The notes under the pieces were generated by a model, which did not search any database, had not been told where the DNA came from, and was given only the letters and a program-made list of their open reading frames with translations. A DNA stretch of 64,000 nucleotides, taken from NCBI RefSeq assembly GCF_900636535.1, contig NZ_LR134289.1:2914001-2978000 (forward strand), written 5' to 3'. Both the position numbers and the translations under genes were made by a program. Below are positions 35,283 through 45,231 of the stretch, piece by piece; within the stretch, counting starts at the first letter, position 1; every line of letters starts with the position of its first letter. This DNA is from Chryseobacterium gleum (lineage in GTDB: Bacteria; Bacteroidota; Bacteroidia; Flavobacteriales; Weeksellaceae).

Positions 35283-37295
35283 TTATTTATAACTTCTAGT
35301 TTTAACCTCGATGTTCTCGTAGATCAGTTCTTCTTTATGCAACACTTCCGCGTTGATATCTGCTCCCTGATATTCCCAAGCTCCGACGTATTTGTAGTTT
35401 ACGTCATCTCTTTCCGCTTCTCCGTCCGGAGTTGAATGGTCTTCACGGAAATGTCCACCACAAGATTCGTTTCTGTGTAGTGCATCGATAGCCATTAATT
35501 GTCCAAGTTCCAGGAAGTCTGCCACTCTGAATGCTTTTTCAAGCTCAGTATTCATCCCTTCTCCTTCACCAGGTACTTTTACGTTTTTCCAGAAATCGTT
35601 TCTTACTTCTTCGATTTCTTTGATAGCTTCTCTCAATCCTTCAGGAGTTCTTCCCATACCTACTTTGTTCCACATGATGTGTCCCAGTTTCTTATGGAAA
35701 TAATCTACTGAATGAGTTCCTTTATTATTTAAGAAGAAATCAATTTTCTCTTTAATTCCTTTCTCAGCTTCGTCAAACGCTCCTGAATTGGTAGGAATAG
35801 CTCCTGTTCTGATATCTGCAGAAAGGTAATCTGCAATCGTGTAAGGAAGTACAAAATATCCGTCAGCAAGACCTTGCATCAATGCAGAAGCTCCCAATCT
35901 GTTTGCACCGTGATCTGAGAAGTTGGCCTCACCGATTACGAAACATCCAGGGATGGTAGACTGAAGGTTATAATCAACCCATACACCTCCCATTGTATAG
36001 TGAACTGCAGGATAGATCTTCATTGGAGTTTTGTAAGGATCATCCGCTGTAATTTTTTCGTACATTACGAATAAGTTACCGTATTTCTCCTCTACCCACT
36101 TCTTACCAAGGTCATAGATCTGCTGATCTGTCGGGTTATGAATATGTTTTTCGATAGCAGCTTCTCTACCTTTTTTCATGATCTCTGTAGAGAAATCAAG
36201 GTAAACACCTTCTTTTGTATCATTATTTTCAATTCCGAATCCGGCATCACATCTCTCCTTAGCGGCTCTTGAAGCAACGTCTCTAGGTACAAGGTTACCG
36301 AATGCAGGATATCTTCTTTCTAAATAATAATCTCTATCTTCTTCTTTAATATTTTCAGGTCTCAGTTTACCTTCTCTGATGGCTACCGAATCTTCAATCT
36401 TTTTAGGAACCCAGATTCTTCCTGAGTTTCTTAATGATTCAGACATCAAAGTCAGTTTAGACTGCTGTGTTCCGTGAACCGGAATACAAGTCGGGTGAAT
36501 CTGTACATAGCAAGGGTTTGCGAAGTAAGCTCCTTTCTTGTGAATTTTCCAAGCTGCAGAAACGTTTGATCCCATTGCGTTGGTAGAAAGGAAATATACG
36601 TTTCCGTATCCTCCTGAAGCAATCACTACAGCGTGAGCAGAATGTCTTTCAATTTCACCTGTTACAAGGTTTCTTGCGATAATTCCTCTTGCTTTTCCGT
36701 CAACAATTACAAGATCCATCATTTCATGACGGTTGTACATTTTGATTCTACCTTTACCGATCTGACGGCTCATTGCAGAATAAGCACCTAATAATAACTG
36801 TTGTCCGGTTTGTCCTTTTGCATAGAAAGTTCTTTTTACCTGAACCCCACCAAATGAACGGTTATCTAACTGACCTCCGTAATCTCTCCCGAAAGGAACT
36901 CCTTGGGAAACACACTGGTCAATAATATTTGCAGAAACTTCAGCTAGTCTGTAAACGTTAGCCTCTCTTGCTCTATAGTCACCACCCTTGATGGTATCAT
37001 AGAATAATCTGTAAGTAGAGTCACCGTCTCCCTGATAATTCTTAGCTGCGTTGATCCCTCCCTGAGCTGCAATAGAGTGAGCTCTTCTTGGAGAATCCTG
37101 GTAGCAGAATGCTTTTACATTGTATCCTTGCTCAGCTAATGTAGCTGCTGCAGAACCTCCTGCCAAACCTGTACCTACAACAATAATATCAATCTTATCT
37201 CTGTTGTTTGGTGCAACAAGGTTCATATGGTCTTTATGATTTTTCCATTTATCCTTTAAAGGACCCGCTGGAATTTTTGAATCTAATTTACTCAT
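35283..37295 (-). CDS. sdhA: Succinate dehydrogenase/fumarate reductase flavoprotein
   Basis: A 670-residue catalytic subunit of complex II that oxidises succinate to fumarate. FAD-binding is shown by [19 protein letters not shown] near residue 40, the covalent FAD His in [11 protein letters not shown] (about 72) and [13 protein letters not shown] (about 470). Active-site motifs HPTCIP and the [10 protein letters not shown] stretch are present. The length and the pairing with a one-piece cytochrome subunit match the fumarate-reductase-like (SdhE/B-type) complex common in Bacteroidota. Lies between sdhC and sdhB. Confidence 0.97.
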   Translation of the reverse strand: MSKLDSKIPAGPLKDKWKNHKDHMNLVAPNNRDKIDIIVVGTGLAGGSAAATLAEQGYNVKAFCYQDSPRRAHSIAAQGGINAAKNYQGDGDSTYRLFYDTIKGGDYRAREANVYRLAEVSANIIDQCVSQGVPFGRDYGGQLDNRSFGGVQVKRTFYAKGQTGQQLLLGAYSAMSRQIGKGRIKMYNRHEMMDLVIVDGKARGIIARNLVTGEIERHSAHAVVIASGGYGNVYFLSTNAMGSNVSAAWKIHKKGAYFANPCYVQIHPTCIPVHGTQQSKLTLMSESLRNSGRIWVPKKIEDSVAIREGKLRPENIKEEDRDYYLERRYPAFGNLVPRDVASRAAKERCDAGFGIENNDTKEGVYLDFSTEIMKKGREAAIEKHIHNPTDQQIYDLGKKWVEEKYGNLFVMYEKITADDPYKTPMKIYPAVHYTMGGVWVDYNLQSTIPGCFVIGEANFSDHGANRLGASALMQGLADGYFVLPYTIADYLSADIRTGAIPTNSGAFDEAEKGIKEKIDFFLNNKGTHSVDYFHKKLGHIMWNKVGMGRTPEGLREAIKEIEEVRNDFWKNVKVPGEGEGMNTELEKAFRVADFLELGQLMAIDALHRNESCGGHFREDHSTPDGEAERDDVNYKYVGAWEYQGADINAEVLHKEELIYENIEVKTRSYK

Positions 37296-37310
37296 ATTAG
37301 TATATTGATA

Positions 37311-37973
37311 TTATTGAGTTACAAAGTGAAAAATTGCGATAAAAATAAACCCTGCAGGAATAAGGATTGAATACCATTTCCCGAAAGCTTTGATTACCGG
37401 TGTATATTTTGGATGTCTTGCCCCGATAGACTGGAATGAAGACTGGAATCCGTGAGCTAAGTGTAAGCCTAATAAAACAAAAGCAATTACATACAAAGCC
37501 ACTCTCCAGATATCCGCAAACTTCTCATGAAGCTCCGGCCAGAAACGTTCTGCATCAGGAGTCAAAACTTCTACATACTTGTAGTTGATCTCGTGTAACC
37601 AGAAATCGTAAAAGTGAAGCACTAGAAAAGCTAAAACAACTGCTCCTGAAATAATCATATTTCTGGACATCCATGAAGAGTTCACAGAAGGATTGTTAGA
37701 TGCGTACTTTATAGGACGCGCTTTATTATTCTTAATTTCCAACACAAACCCCATAATGAAATGGAAAATTACTGCAAAACCAAGAATAGGCTGCATTAAG
37801 AACTGCACAAAAGGATTATAGCCCATAAAATCTGATGCTGTATTGAATGCATCACGATTCAGAACTGATAACAAATTGGTCGTCAAATGCAGTATAAGAA
37901 AAATCAGCAAAAATAGAGCTGATAATGCCATAGCATATTTTCTACCTATCGTAGAACTCGTTAAACCTGCCAT
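37311..37973 (-). CDS. sdhC: Succinate dehydrogenase cytochrome b subunit
   Basis: A 220-residue membrane protein with about five transmembrane helices, anchoring complex II. Conserved His residues suited to heme ligation occur in the helices (LILHLTTN, VIFHFIMG, LVLHFYDFW, LGLHLAHG, AIFHFVTQ). This matches the single-subunit di-heme anchor of the fumarate reductase-like type, so no sdhD is expected or seen. It is the first gene of the operon, with a good promoter upstream. Confidence 0.95.
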   Translation of the reverse strand: MAGLTSSTIGRKYAMALSALFLLIFLILHLTTNLLSVLNRDAFNTASDFMGYNPFVQFLMQPILGFAVIFHFIMGFVLEIKNNKARPIKYASNNPSVNSSWMSRNMIISGAVVLAFLVLHFYDFWLHEINYKYVEVLTPDAERFWPELHEKFADIWRVALYVIAFVLLGLHLAHGFQSSFQSIGARHPKYTPVIKAFGKWYSILIPAGFIFIAIFHFVTQ

Positions 37974-37996
37974 ATAAGTTTAAATTTGAATTTCCA

Positions 37997-38024
37997 CAAA
38001 ATTAAGAAAGTTTAACAATATCAA
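37997..38024 (-). promoter_or_regulatory. Promoter of sdhCAB
   Basis: On the minus strand TTG (38024-38022) is followed after 17 bases by TAATTTTG (38004-37997), a good match to the Bacteroidota -33/-7 promoter, 24 bases upstream of the sdhC ATG. Confidence 0.6.
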
Positions 38025-38117
38025 AAAGTGAGAAATCTCACAATTAGACAGTTTGTAATCTTTCTAAATAAGAATTCATCCATTATAAATGCACGAAAAT
38101 CTCTATCTTAAGAACCA

Positions 38118-39896
38118 TCATTTCAGATGGTAAATTTTATCTCTGAAAACCACTTTTTGGGCAGAGGATGACATGCTTTTTATCTCAAAATATTTCACTC
38201 GTCTGGAAGCACAATAGGGATTGATGACATACTGTACAATCTTCGACTCACTTTTCATATCCGAAATCCAGAAAGATACTTTACTCCCCGTTTTTATGGA
38301 GAAAACTTTGTTTTTACCAAAGGTATGAACCAATATTTCTTCTTTACAGTTTTCAAAAGCTGTACTCCCCGTTCTTATCATCAGAAATACTAAAGCGGCC
38401 ATTATCAATGTCATTGAATTTTTAAAATTAAATTTCAGTATCAAAGGTCTTAGTAAAAAAATAACAACAGAAACAGACAGTACTTCTATCCCATTCATCG
38501 GAATATTTTCAAAGAACAATACATCTACCTCAGCAAACCAATGGATCATCTTGAGTAAAATCTGAATCACAAAATCATATAACCTGTTTATCAATTCAAA
38601 ATCGGCGCTGGCAGAAATGAGCGCAGTCATTAAGAATGAAAACACAATAATGATTTCGGAGAAAGGAACTATAACAAAATTCGCAATGATCGAGATCAAT
38701 GAAAACTGATGAAAATAATACAGCACAACAGGCAGTGTTGCCAGCTGAGCCGACAGAGATACTGTAATGGTATTAAACAGTATTTTTTTGATATAACTAT
38801 CTTGCCTGGGAAAGTATTTTAACAAGGGCTGATTCAACCAAAAAATTCCCAAAACAGCTAAAAAGCTGAGCTGAAATCCTACATCAAAAAGTTGTTGTGT
38901 ATCAGCAATTAAAATAAAGAAGGCTGATAATGCCAATGAATGAAGAAGATCCGATTTCCGTTGAAGTAAAATGAAGGTAAAATAAACACTGAGCATAATA
39001 CAGGAACGCAGAACCGAATTTCCAAATCCGATAAAAGCAGCAAACAGCCAGATAAAAGCCAAACTGATAACCATTGCATATTTTCTGAAGCTTAAAGGGG
39101 TAAAACGAATCAGCAAAAAGTAAAACATCCCGAAAATCACAACAATATGGGTTCCGGAGATCGCCAGAAAATGAACCAACCCGGATTTATTAAAATCTCT
39201 GACAGTATCCGCATCAATTTCTGTTCGATCCGCCAGAATAAGGCCTTTTAAAAATTCTTTGCTTTTTCCTGACATTCCGGTTTTATCAATTCTGTTAAGA
39301 ACTTTAAACCTGTATTGCCGCAACTTATCTGTTATTGTTAAATCATACCGTTCTGCAGATCCGACTTCTTTTGAAATATAAGTCTGATAATAAATATGTT
39401 TTCTTGCGAGATACCGGACGTAATCAAACTGAAAATCATATTGAGGAGCTTTAGGCTGTGTAATATAAGCCTCAGTCTTGTAGTAATGAATAAAATCCAG
39501 CTCTTTATAATCTCTTGGAACATAAAAAATTGAACTTAAACTTTTGTTTCCGGTTTGTGCTGTTCCTTCATATTTTCTATATTTTTCCGTAGAGTTCAGT
39601 TTTTGAGAAATCTTAAAAACAATTATTTCTTTTTGCTTTATCTGCGAATGTTCATCTGATGAAAAGGAATTATAATAATGAAGAATAATTCCCGCTCCAA
39701 AAAATAAAAGCATCAGTAAAGCTGTCCTGGTTTTGTACAGAAAATAAGAATGAAAGCATACTATAGCCAGAAGGATTAAACAAATTGCAGTAGCCCAATA
39801 AATAGCATATTCTGCCAACACCATTTCATCCTGGAAAAAAATTCCAAGAATAAAGCATACTGCGAGAATAAGAAGAGGTTGTTTTTGCAATTCCAA
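38118..39896 (-). CDS. ComEC/Rec2-type DNA-uptake membrane channel
   Basis: A 592-residue multi-spanning membrane protein. The N-terminal part has two or three helices and a soluble OB-like DUF4131 region. The competence domain follows, with GLVHFLAISGTHIVVIFG (about residue 230), a phrase typical of ComEC, and FGNSVLRSCIM. The C-terminal metallo-beta-lactamase domain of some ComEC proteins is absent, as is common in Bacteroidota. ComEC moves single-stranded DNA into the cytoplasm during natural transformation. Competence in this strain is not shown by the sequence. Confidence 0.88.
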   Translation of the reverse strand: MELQKQPLLILAVCFILGIFFQDEMVLAEYAIYWATAICLILLAIVCFHSYFLYKTRTALLMLLFFGAGIILHYYNSFSSDEHSQIKQKEIIVFKISQKLNSTEKYRKYEGTAQTGNKSLSSIFYVPRDYKELDFIHYYKTEAYITQPKAPQYDFQFDYVRYLARKHIYYQTYISKEVGSAERYDLTITDKLRQYRFKVLNRIDKTGMSGKSKEFLKGLILADRTEIDADTVRDFNKSGLVHFLAISGTHIVVIFGMFYFLLIRFTPLSFRKYAMVISLAFIWLFAAFIGFGNSVLRSCIMLSVYFTFILLQRKSDLLHSLALSAFFILIADTQQLFDVGFQLSFLAVLGIFWLNQPLLKYFPRQDSYIKKILFNTITVSLSAQLATLPVVLYYFHQFSLISIIANFVIVPFSEIIIVFSFLMTALISASADFELINRLYDFVIQILLKMIHWFAEVDVLFFENIPMNGIEVLSVSVVIFLLRPLILKFNFKNSMTLIMAALVFLMIRTGSTAFENCKEEILVHTFGKNKVFSIKTGSKVSFWISDMKSESKIVQYVINPYCASRRVKYFEIKSMSSSAQKVVFRDKIYHLK

Positions 39897-39928
39897 TTAA
39901 TTATCTGTAAAAATTAGATAATTAATGA
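39897..39928. repeat. Inverted repeat upstream of comEC
   Basis: TTAATTATCT pairs with AGATAATTAA around a nine-base spacer, immediately next to the comEC start codon. There is no T-run, so an operator is as likely as a terminator. Confidence 0.35.
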
Positions 39929-40031
39929 GTGATGTATTATCTCCTTAATAACTGATAGGCGCCTCGTTATCCATCAAAGATGTCAACAGAACGCTTAATT
40001 TATTTTTACAAAAATTACGTTTGAAAGTATG

Positions 40032-41120
40032 TTATCTCTTTTTCAGAAATTTATCCGTCAAACGCTTTGTTTCTTTAATATAAAATAAAGGATCTTTCCC
40101 ATAATCTTCATATTTGAAATCCCCTGCTTTTTTAGGAACAGCTGGCTCTATCTGTGTTCCTTCATGCCATTCATTGAATGATGTGATTCCAATGAAATCC
40201 GGATTAACTTTGATGGCAGCATCAAACATATTTTCGTAATACTTTCCATTGTTTCTGCTTTTAAAGTTAGCTTCATTCCATGGACGTATTCTTGTATCTG
40301 AATAGCCCGGCCCAACACAAGGGATAAAAATCAGGTGATGCTCTTTAGCAAAACTTGCCATAAAATCCCAGTTGGCAATTGTACTTCCATACACAAAACC
40401 TTCGCTGGCAAAATAGGTATAAAAGCCGTCAAAACCTGCTGAATCAAAAAATTTCGCATCATCTTTTTCAACCCAAAGCCCGATATAAACAGCATCTAAA
40501 TCTGTATTTCTAACTGTTTTTTTTCCGTTTTTGGATAGTATTTCAGCCCATTCTTCCTTAGGAATTTTATAACTATCATACATATAGAAAAGTGGTTTCC
40601 CCTCTTTTTTATAGAAAGCGTGATGATGAGAATAGGTTTTTATGAGATAAGAAAGCTGTTCTTTTAATTCTGCTGTATTTTTATAGAAAGGCTCTATATG
40701 GAATGCTATTTTTAAATTAAACCGGTCTGCAATATTCAGATATTTGTTAAGACTTTTATCTGTATATGAATCTTTTCCCAGCCAGCTTACTACAACTACT
40801 CCCACTCCGGCATCCCTGATCATTTTCATATGCTTCTCAATGATCTTTGGGTCATTGGAGCTGTAATTCCCCAGTGCCGGATAAAAATTAGCACCAATAT
40901 CATCTCTTCCTTTATGGTGCCCGAGGTTATTCCATTTCGGATTATTCCAATGAGGAAGGATCTCATGATTCCAGTGCTGATAACTTCCATCTGTTGCAGG
41001 ATTTCCGTACCATCCGTAATAAAATATCTGGACTTTATCTCTTTCATCATTCTGCTGAGCAAAGCTGTTTGAAAAAAATGTAATTGTCAGTAGTAGCAGG
41101 AAACGGCTAAAATAATTCAT
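40032..41120 (-). CDS. GH99-like secreted endo-mannosidase family protein
   Basis: A 362-residue exported protein with a signal peptide ending near NSFAQ. The barrel motifs match glycoside hydrolase family 99 (endo-alpha-mannosidase/mannanase): FYYGWYGNP at the N-terminus, VVVSWLG, FHIEPFY, and the catalytic pair in FNEWHEGTQIEP (Glu317 and Glu320, three residues apart as in characterised GH99 enzymes). Such enzymes cut alpha-mannan or N-glycan mannose chains. There are no SusC/D genes nearby, so it is not in an obvious polysaccharide-utilisation locus. The substrate is inferred from the family. Confidence 0.85.
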   Translation of the reverse strand: MNYFSRFLLLLTITFFSNSFAQQNDERDKVQIFYYGWYGNPATDGSYQHWNHEILPHWNNPKWNNLGHHKGRDDIGANFYPALGNYSSNDPKIIEKHMKMIRDAGVGVVVVSWLGKDSYTDKSLNKYLNIADRFNLKIAFHIEPFYKNTAELKEQLSYLIKTYSHHHAFYKKEGKPLFYMYDSYKIPKEEWAEILSKNGKKTVRNTDLDAVYIGLWVEKDDAKFFDSAGFDGFYTYFASEGFVYGSTIANWDFMASFAKEHHLIFIPCVGPGYSDTRIRPWNEANFKSRNNGKYYENMFDAAIKVNPDFIGITSFNEWHEGTQIEPAVPKKAGDFKYEDYGKDPLFYIKETKRLTDKFLKKR

Positions 41121-41159
41121 AGTTAAAAAGTAATTAAATTCTCAAAGACCTTGGTAATA

Positions 41160-42263
41160 TTACACTTTCAAGATTACCTCAGCAGCATGTTCACTGGCTC
41201 CTTTTCCACCAAGTTTTTCTCTCAGAAGATGGTAGTCATTCAGAACCTGCTCTCTTTTTTCTCCTGTAAGAATTTTATTGAGTTCTGTTACCAGATTTTT
41301 AGTATTCAGATCGTTTTGAATCAGTTCTTTCACCACTTCTCTGTCCATAATTAGGTTAACCAGAGAAATGTAATTGATATTTTTCACCAGTCTTTTTGCA
41401 ATGGCATAAGAAATTTTGCTTCCGCGATAACAAACCACTTCAGGAATGTTCAGCAAAGCGGTTTCCAGAGTAGCCGTTCCGGAAGTTACGAGAGCCGCCT
41501 TTGAACATCTTAGCAAGTCATAGGTTTTATTGGAAACGAAGTGAACATTATCATCCACATATTTCTGATAAAATTCTTTCGGAAGACTTGGCGCTCCGGC
41601 AATCACAAACTGATAGTTTTGAAATTGCGGTCTTACAGAAAGCATCATTTCAAGCATCTTTTCCACTTCCTGTTCTCTGGAACCCGGTAAAAGAGCAATG
41701 ATTTCTTTTTCATTGAGTCCGTTTTCAGATTTGAATTTTTCAACACTGATTTCCTGCAAATCTGAGATAGCATCCAGCAAAGGATGTCCTACAAAATGAG
41801 AATGGACTCCATGTTTTCTGTAAAAATCTTCTTCAAAAGGAAGGATGACCATCATTTCATCCACATATTTTTTAATAATCTCTACACGGCCTTCTTTCCA
41901 CGCCCAAAGTTGCGGAGAAATATAGTAGACGACTTTGATTCCAAGCTCTTTGGCAAATCTGGCAATTCTCAGGTTAAAACCCGGATAATCTACCAGAATC
42001 AAAACATTAGGTCTGTTCTTCTGAATATCCTCTTTACAGAATTTGATATTATTCAGAATAGTGCGGAGGTTCATCACAACTTCCAGAAATCCCATAAAAG
42101 CAAGGTCACGATAATGTTTTACCAATGTTCCACCCTGAGCTTTCATCAGATCACCTCCCCAAAATCTGAATTCCGCATTAGGATCTTTATGTTTCAAGGC
42201 TTTCATCAGGTTGCTTCCATGCAAATCACCGGAAGCTTCTCCTGCAATAATATAATATTTCAT
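41160..42263 (-). CDS. lpxB: Lipid-A-disaccharide synthase
   Basis: A 367-residue peripheral membrane glycosyltransferase that joins UDP-2,3-diacylglucosamine and lipid X in lipid A synthesis. Family marks are YYIIAGEASGDLHG at the N-terminus, DYPGFNLR (about residue 90), YYISPQLWAWKEGR (about 117), LLPGSREQEV (about 195) and TSGTATLET (about 280). The start is ATG 42263; the frame open to 42287 adds unrelated residues. It is transcribed divergently from the DUF2480 gene. Confidence 0.95.
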   Translation of the reverse strand: MKYYIIAGEASGDLHGSNLMKALKHKDPNAEFRFWGGDLMKAQGGTLVKHYRDLAFMGFLEVVMNLRTILNNIKFCKEDIQKNRPNVLILVDYPGFNLRIARFAKELGIKVVYYISPQLWAWKEGRVEIIKKYVDEMMVILPFEEDFYRKHGVHSHFVGHPLLDAISDLQEISVEKFKSENGLNEKEIIALLPGSREQEVEKMLEMMLSVRPQFQNYQFVIAGAPSLPKEFYQKYVDDNVHFVSNKTYDLLRCSKAALVTSGTATLETALLNIPEVVCYRGSKISYAIAKRLVKNINYISLVNLIMDREVVKELIQNDLNTKNLVTELNKILTGEKREQVLNDYHLLREKLGGKGASEHAAEVILKV

Positions 42264-42313
42264 TTCTATAGTAAGGATAGAGAACAAATTAAGACAGATA
42301 TGATCTTAATTCG

Positions 42314-42321
42314 TAAATTTG
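42314..42321 (+). promoter_or_regulatory. -7 box of the DUF2480 gene
   Basis: TAAATTTG fits TAnnTTTG and lies 20 bases before the ATG at 42342. Confidence 0.45.
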
Positions 42322-42341
42322 TTCAAAGATAATGATAAAAA

Positions 42342-42851
42342 ATGTCAGAAGAATTTGAAATCAGGAATAAAGTTGCAGAAAGCGGCCTTATCAATTTTGA
42401 CCTTACCACTTTACTTCCAAAAGGGGAAAGAAAGGGTATTGACCTTAAAGATTTTCTTTTTCAGGAGATGATTCTCAAAGAAAAAGATTTCCGTGAAAAG
42501 GTAGATGCAATAGATACTGAACAGTATAAAGACACTTATATATACATCTACAATTCTGTAGATACTATTATTCCACTTTGGGCTTATTTTGTTTTAACAG
42601 CAAAACTTACAGACGTGGCCAGGAAAATAGTTTTTGGAAGCAGGGAAGATCTGGAGGTTATTTTAATGCATAATGCTATCCAGACTTATGATTTTGAGGA
42701 AATGAGAGGAAAAAGAGTGCTTGTAAAAGGCTGCTCTGATAAGGAAATTCCTGAAAATGCTTATATTGAATTGGTAGAACAATTAAAACCAATAGTAAAA
42801 TCGCTGATGTTCGGAGAAGCTTGTTCTAATGTTCCCATTGTAAAGAACTGA
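42342..42851 (+). CDS. DUF2480 family protein
   Basis: A 169-residue soluble protein of a family widespread in Bacteroidota (DUF2480). Recognisable parts are SGLINFDL, FLFQEMILKEKDFRE, and GEACSNVPIVK at the C-terminus. No catalytic motif is evident. It is followed after one base by the membrane protein gene, so the two are probably co-transcribed. The function is unknown. Confidence 0.8.
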   Translation: MSEEFEIRNKVAESGLINFDLTTLLPKGERKGIDLKDFLFQEMILKEKDFREKVDAIDTEQYKDTYIYIYNSVDTIIPLWAYFVLTAKLTDVARKIVFGSREDLEVILMHNAIQTYDFEEMRGKRVLVKGCSDKEIPENAYIELVEQLKPIVKSLMFGEACSNVPIVKN

Positions 42852-42852
42852 T

Positions 42853-44112
42853 ATGAACAAATCTTTATCAGCTGTATTTTTATTTATTATTTTTCTTGGT
42901 ATTTATTATTGTGGAAGTTTTTCAAAAATTCCTTTTGCTGACTGTATAGGATTTGTACTGAGTGCAGAAAAAGGCCTATGGGAAACAACCGCTACTGCAA
43001 CCAGTCACTTTTTATATATTAATACTGTTATTTTCATTAAAAATCTGGCAGGCATCAACGCAATTGAAGCAAGCCGGTTTTTAGTAGTTTCTTCGGCAGC
43101 AGCTACAGTTTCTGTCATTTATCTTACAGTAAAAAGTATTTCAAAAAAAGAATGGGCATCTATTACGGCTGCTTTTGTATTTGGTTTCAGTTTTACCTTT
43201 TGGAGAAATGCTGAAATCGTAGAAGTATATACTTATAATTCGCTTTGGGTAAGTCTTTTTTTCTTTTCGGTTATCAGAAGTTTTACTGAAAACAAAAGAA
43301 TATATATCCTGTTAAGCAGTTTATTTTTAGGGATAAGCTTATGGGTGCATATTCAGAATATTCTTCTGATTCCTGCCTTACTGGTCTTTCTATTTTATTT
43401 CAGGAATGAAAAAAAATATGCGGCAGCATCATTATTGATTTTTATTCTGCTATTCATTTCATTATTCATTTTAAATATATCCCAGGGGCTTCCTTTCAAA
43501 TCTCCTTATAGTTCTGACCAGGGAACATGGGTAGAAGATTCTCTGAGAAAAGATTTCATTCAATATGTAAAGGATTTTTTTCAATCTTTTGTATATCTTA
43601 TTTATAATTTCAACCTTTTTACATTTTTCGGAGTCGCAGGTATCTTATTTCTGTACAAGGCCAATAGAAAAATGTTTTTTGTTTTTGCAGTGGGAGCTAT
43701 ATGTGTATATGGATTTTCAACCTTTTATGCAGTATCAGACAATTACGTTTTCTTCCTGCCTTTCAATATTATTTTTGCTTTGTCTATCGGGTATGGTCTT
43801 TCTGCTGCAAAGTATGCTCATCTGAGAAAATTTTCATGGATTTGTCTGTTAATTCCTGTGGGATATCTTCTGCTTTATAAAGTCATATCCTTAACAGAGA
43901 AAGGAAAAGAATTCCATTCCTTTAAGGAGTATAAAGGCGGGCTCTCTTATTATGTGCTTCCATGGATGAACAACAATGTAGGGATTCTGGAGTTTACCAT
44001 TGATAAAAAACAGGCACCGGAATCTATTGAATGGATGACCAATAGTGCTGTAGAATATATAAAGCTGCTAAAAAGCAAAGGATATACAGAGGAACAGATC
44101 AGAAAACTTTAA
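42853..44112 (+). CDS. DUF2723-like multi-spanning membrane protein
   Basis: A 419-residue integral membrane protein with about nine to ten hydrophobic helices. The segment FTFWRNAEIVEVYTYNSLW (about 115-133) resembles the WRQAvIaEVY motif of DUF2723/O-mannosyltransferase-like proteins, which have a GT-C-type layout. A lipid-linked glycosyltransferase role is therefore possible but unproved. The gene follows the DUF2480 gene without a gap. The C-terminal 60 residues are soluble and end in a short helical stretch. Confidence 0.7.
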   Translation: MNKSLSAVFLFIIFLGIYYCGSFSKIPFADCIGFVLSAEKGLWETTATATSHFLYINTVIFIKNLAGINAIEASRFLVVSSAAATVSVIYLTVKSISKKEWASITAAFVFGFSFTFWRNAEIVEVYTYNSLWVSLFFFSVIRSFTENKRIYILLSSLFLGISLWVHIQNILLIPALLVFLFYFRNEKKYAAASLLIFILLFISLFILNISQGLPFKSPYSSDQGTWVEDSLRKDFIQYVKDFFQSFVYLIYNFNLFTFFGVAGILFLYKANRKMFFVFAVGAICVYGFSTFYAVSDNYVFFLPFNIIFALSIGYGLSAAKYAHLRKFSWICLLIPVGYLLLYKVISLTEKGKEFHSFKEYKGGLSYYVLPWMNNNVGILEFTIDKKQAPESIEWMTNSAVEYIKLLKSKGYTEEQIRKL

Positions 44113-44193
44113 CAATAATTATGAAAGACGGTCATTTTATGAGGCATATTTTTTGATAACTTTGGTGTACTTAATACTAAATAAACACAAAAA

Positions 44194-44850
44194 ATGAGTT
44201 TAATTGACCTACTTACAGGGAATACAGGCAACCAGGTTGCTGAACAGGCTGAAAACAAATTCGGAATCAGCAAAAACCAGGTGATCGCCCTATTAGCTGT
44301 AGCGACCCCTCTTATTATTTCTTACCTTAGAAATAAGTCTCAGGATGCAAAAGAAGCAGAAGCTTTAAATAATGCTTTAGATAAAGACCATAACGGAAGT
44401 ATTTTAAATGACGCTTCACAAATTGAAGCAAGACAGGCTGAAGGCGGATCTATTCTTGATCATATCTTTGGCGGACAAAAAAGTACTGTCGAAAACCAGT
44501 TGTCACAAAACACCGGGATTTCAATAGATAAAATTGGACCTATTCTTGCTATGCTTGCACCTGTTGTAATGGGTTACATCGGTCAACAAAAGCAACAAAA
44601 TAATGTAGGAGCAGGCGGCTTGGGAGATTTGTTGGGAGGAATCCTTGGAAATGCTTCAAATCAGGCTCAGGCTCAGCAGTCTAATCCTTTAAATGATATT
44701 CTTGGAAGTGTTTTAGGCGGCGGACAATCTCAATCATCTGGAAATCCCCTGAATGATATACTGGGAAGTGTATTGGGCGGCGGTGGAAACCAGCAACAAG
44801 GAGGTGGTGGCTTAGGCAGCATCCTTGGTAATATTCTTGGAGGTAAATAA
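44194..44850 (+). CDS. DUF937 family protein
   Basis: A 218-residue protein. The N-terminal 135 residues contain two DUF937-like helical repeats (KNQVIALLAVATPLIISYL and then DKIGPILAMLAPVVMGYI). The C-terminal third is a Gly/Gln-rich low-complexity tail with the phrase NPLNDILGSVLGGG in two diverged copies and shorter relatives (DLLGGILG, SILGNILGG). The tail looks like it arose by tandem duplication. No signal peptide is visible. The function is unknown; it is followed by a terminator. Confidence 0.8.
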   Translation: MSLIDLLTGNTGNQVAEQAENKFGISKNQVIALLAVATPLIISYLRNKSQDAKEAEALNNALDKDHNGSILNDASQIEARQAEGGSILDHIFGGQKSTVENQLSQNTGISIDKIGPILAMLAPVVMGYIGQQKQQNNVGAGGLGDLLGGILGNASNQAQAQQSNPLNDILGSVLGGGQSQSSGNPLNDILGSVLGGGGNQQQGGGGLGSILGNILGGK

Positions 44851-44868
44851 TTAATTTAATTTTCATAA

Positions 44869-44902
44869 AAAAGACCGGAGATATAATCTTCGGTCTTTTT
44901 AT
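44869..44902 (+). terminator. Terminator after the DUF937 gene
   Basis: AAAAAGACCG pairs with CGGTCTTTTT around the inner loop and is followed by T-rich sequence. It can also serve the converging THX gene. Confidence 0.8.
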
Positions 44903-44908
44903 TTTTAA

Positions 44909-45028
44909 TTACTTTTTAGATTTTTCTTCAGAAGCTACAAAAGATTTTGAGGCTTTTTTAGGTCTTCTTTTACCATAACTTCCGGAATTAATCTTTCCTC
45001 TTCTTGATTTTTTGTCTCCTTTTCCCAT
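44909..45028 (-). CDS. Small 30S ribosomal protein THX-like peptide
   Basis: A 39-residue, very basic peptide beginning MGKGDKKSRRGKI and continuing GSYGKRRPKK. This is the sequence pattern of the THX (bTHX) peptides that bind the head of the 30S subunit. The start ATG is at 45026-45028 on the minus strand. It is shorter than most ORF cut-offs and easily missed. The acidic/lysine tail (SEEKSKK) is an extension beyond the core peptide. It lies between the DUF937 terminator and an intergenic repeat. Confidence 0.88.
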   Translation of the reverse strand: MGKGDKKSRRGKINSGSYGKRRPKKASKSFVASEEKSKK

Positions 45029-45117
45029 AGTATGATGTATTTGTTGTTCCTACGAATTTAAAAAATACAGCGCTAAAATCCAATTAAAGAAGCTGTTAAA
45101 GTTTTATAAAATAAGAA

Positions 45118-45147
45118 GGAAGCTGGAAGTGGGAGGCTGGAAGTTAC
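45118..45147. repeat. GGAAGCTGG-type intergenic repeat, left arm
   Basis: Contains GGAAGCTGGAAG and GGAGGCTGGAAG. A partly complementary arm, CTTCCAGCATCCAGCCTC, lies on the far side of the IS element at 46553-46570, so the two would have formed one inverted repeat before the insertion. Confidence 0.45.
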
Positions 45148-45231
45148 TATCAGGTTATCTGTTTCGACTCTCAATCTGCAGATCACTTATCTTTTTTCAT
45201 TTTGAGTCGTCCTAAAATAGGTTGACATAAA

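Noticed and set aside
39897..39928. Terminator for the GH99-like gene
   Set aside because: It is more than 100 bases from that gene's stop codon and lacks a T-run on the minus strand.
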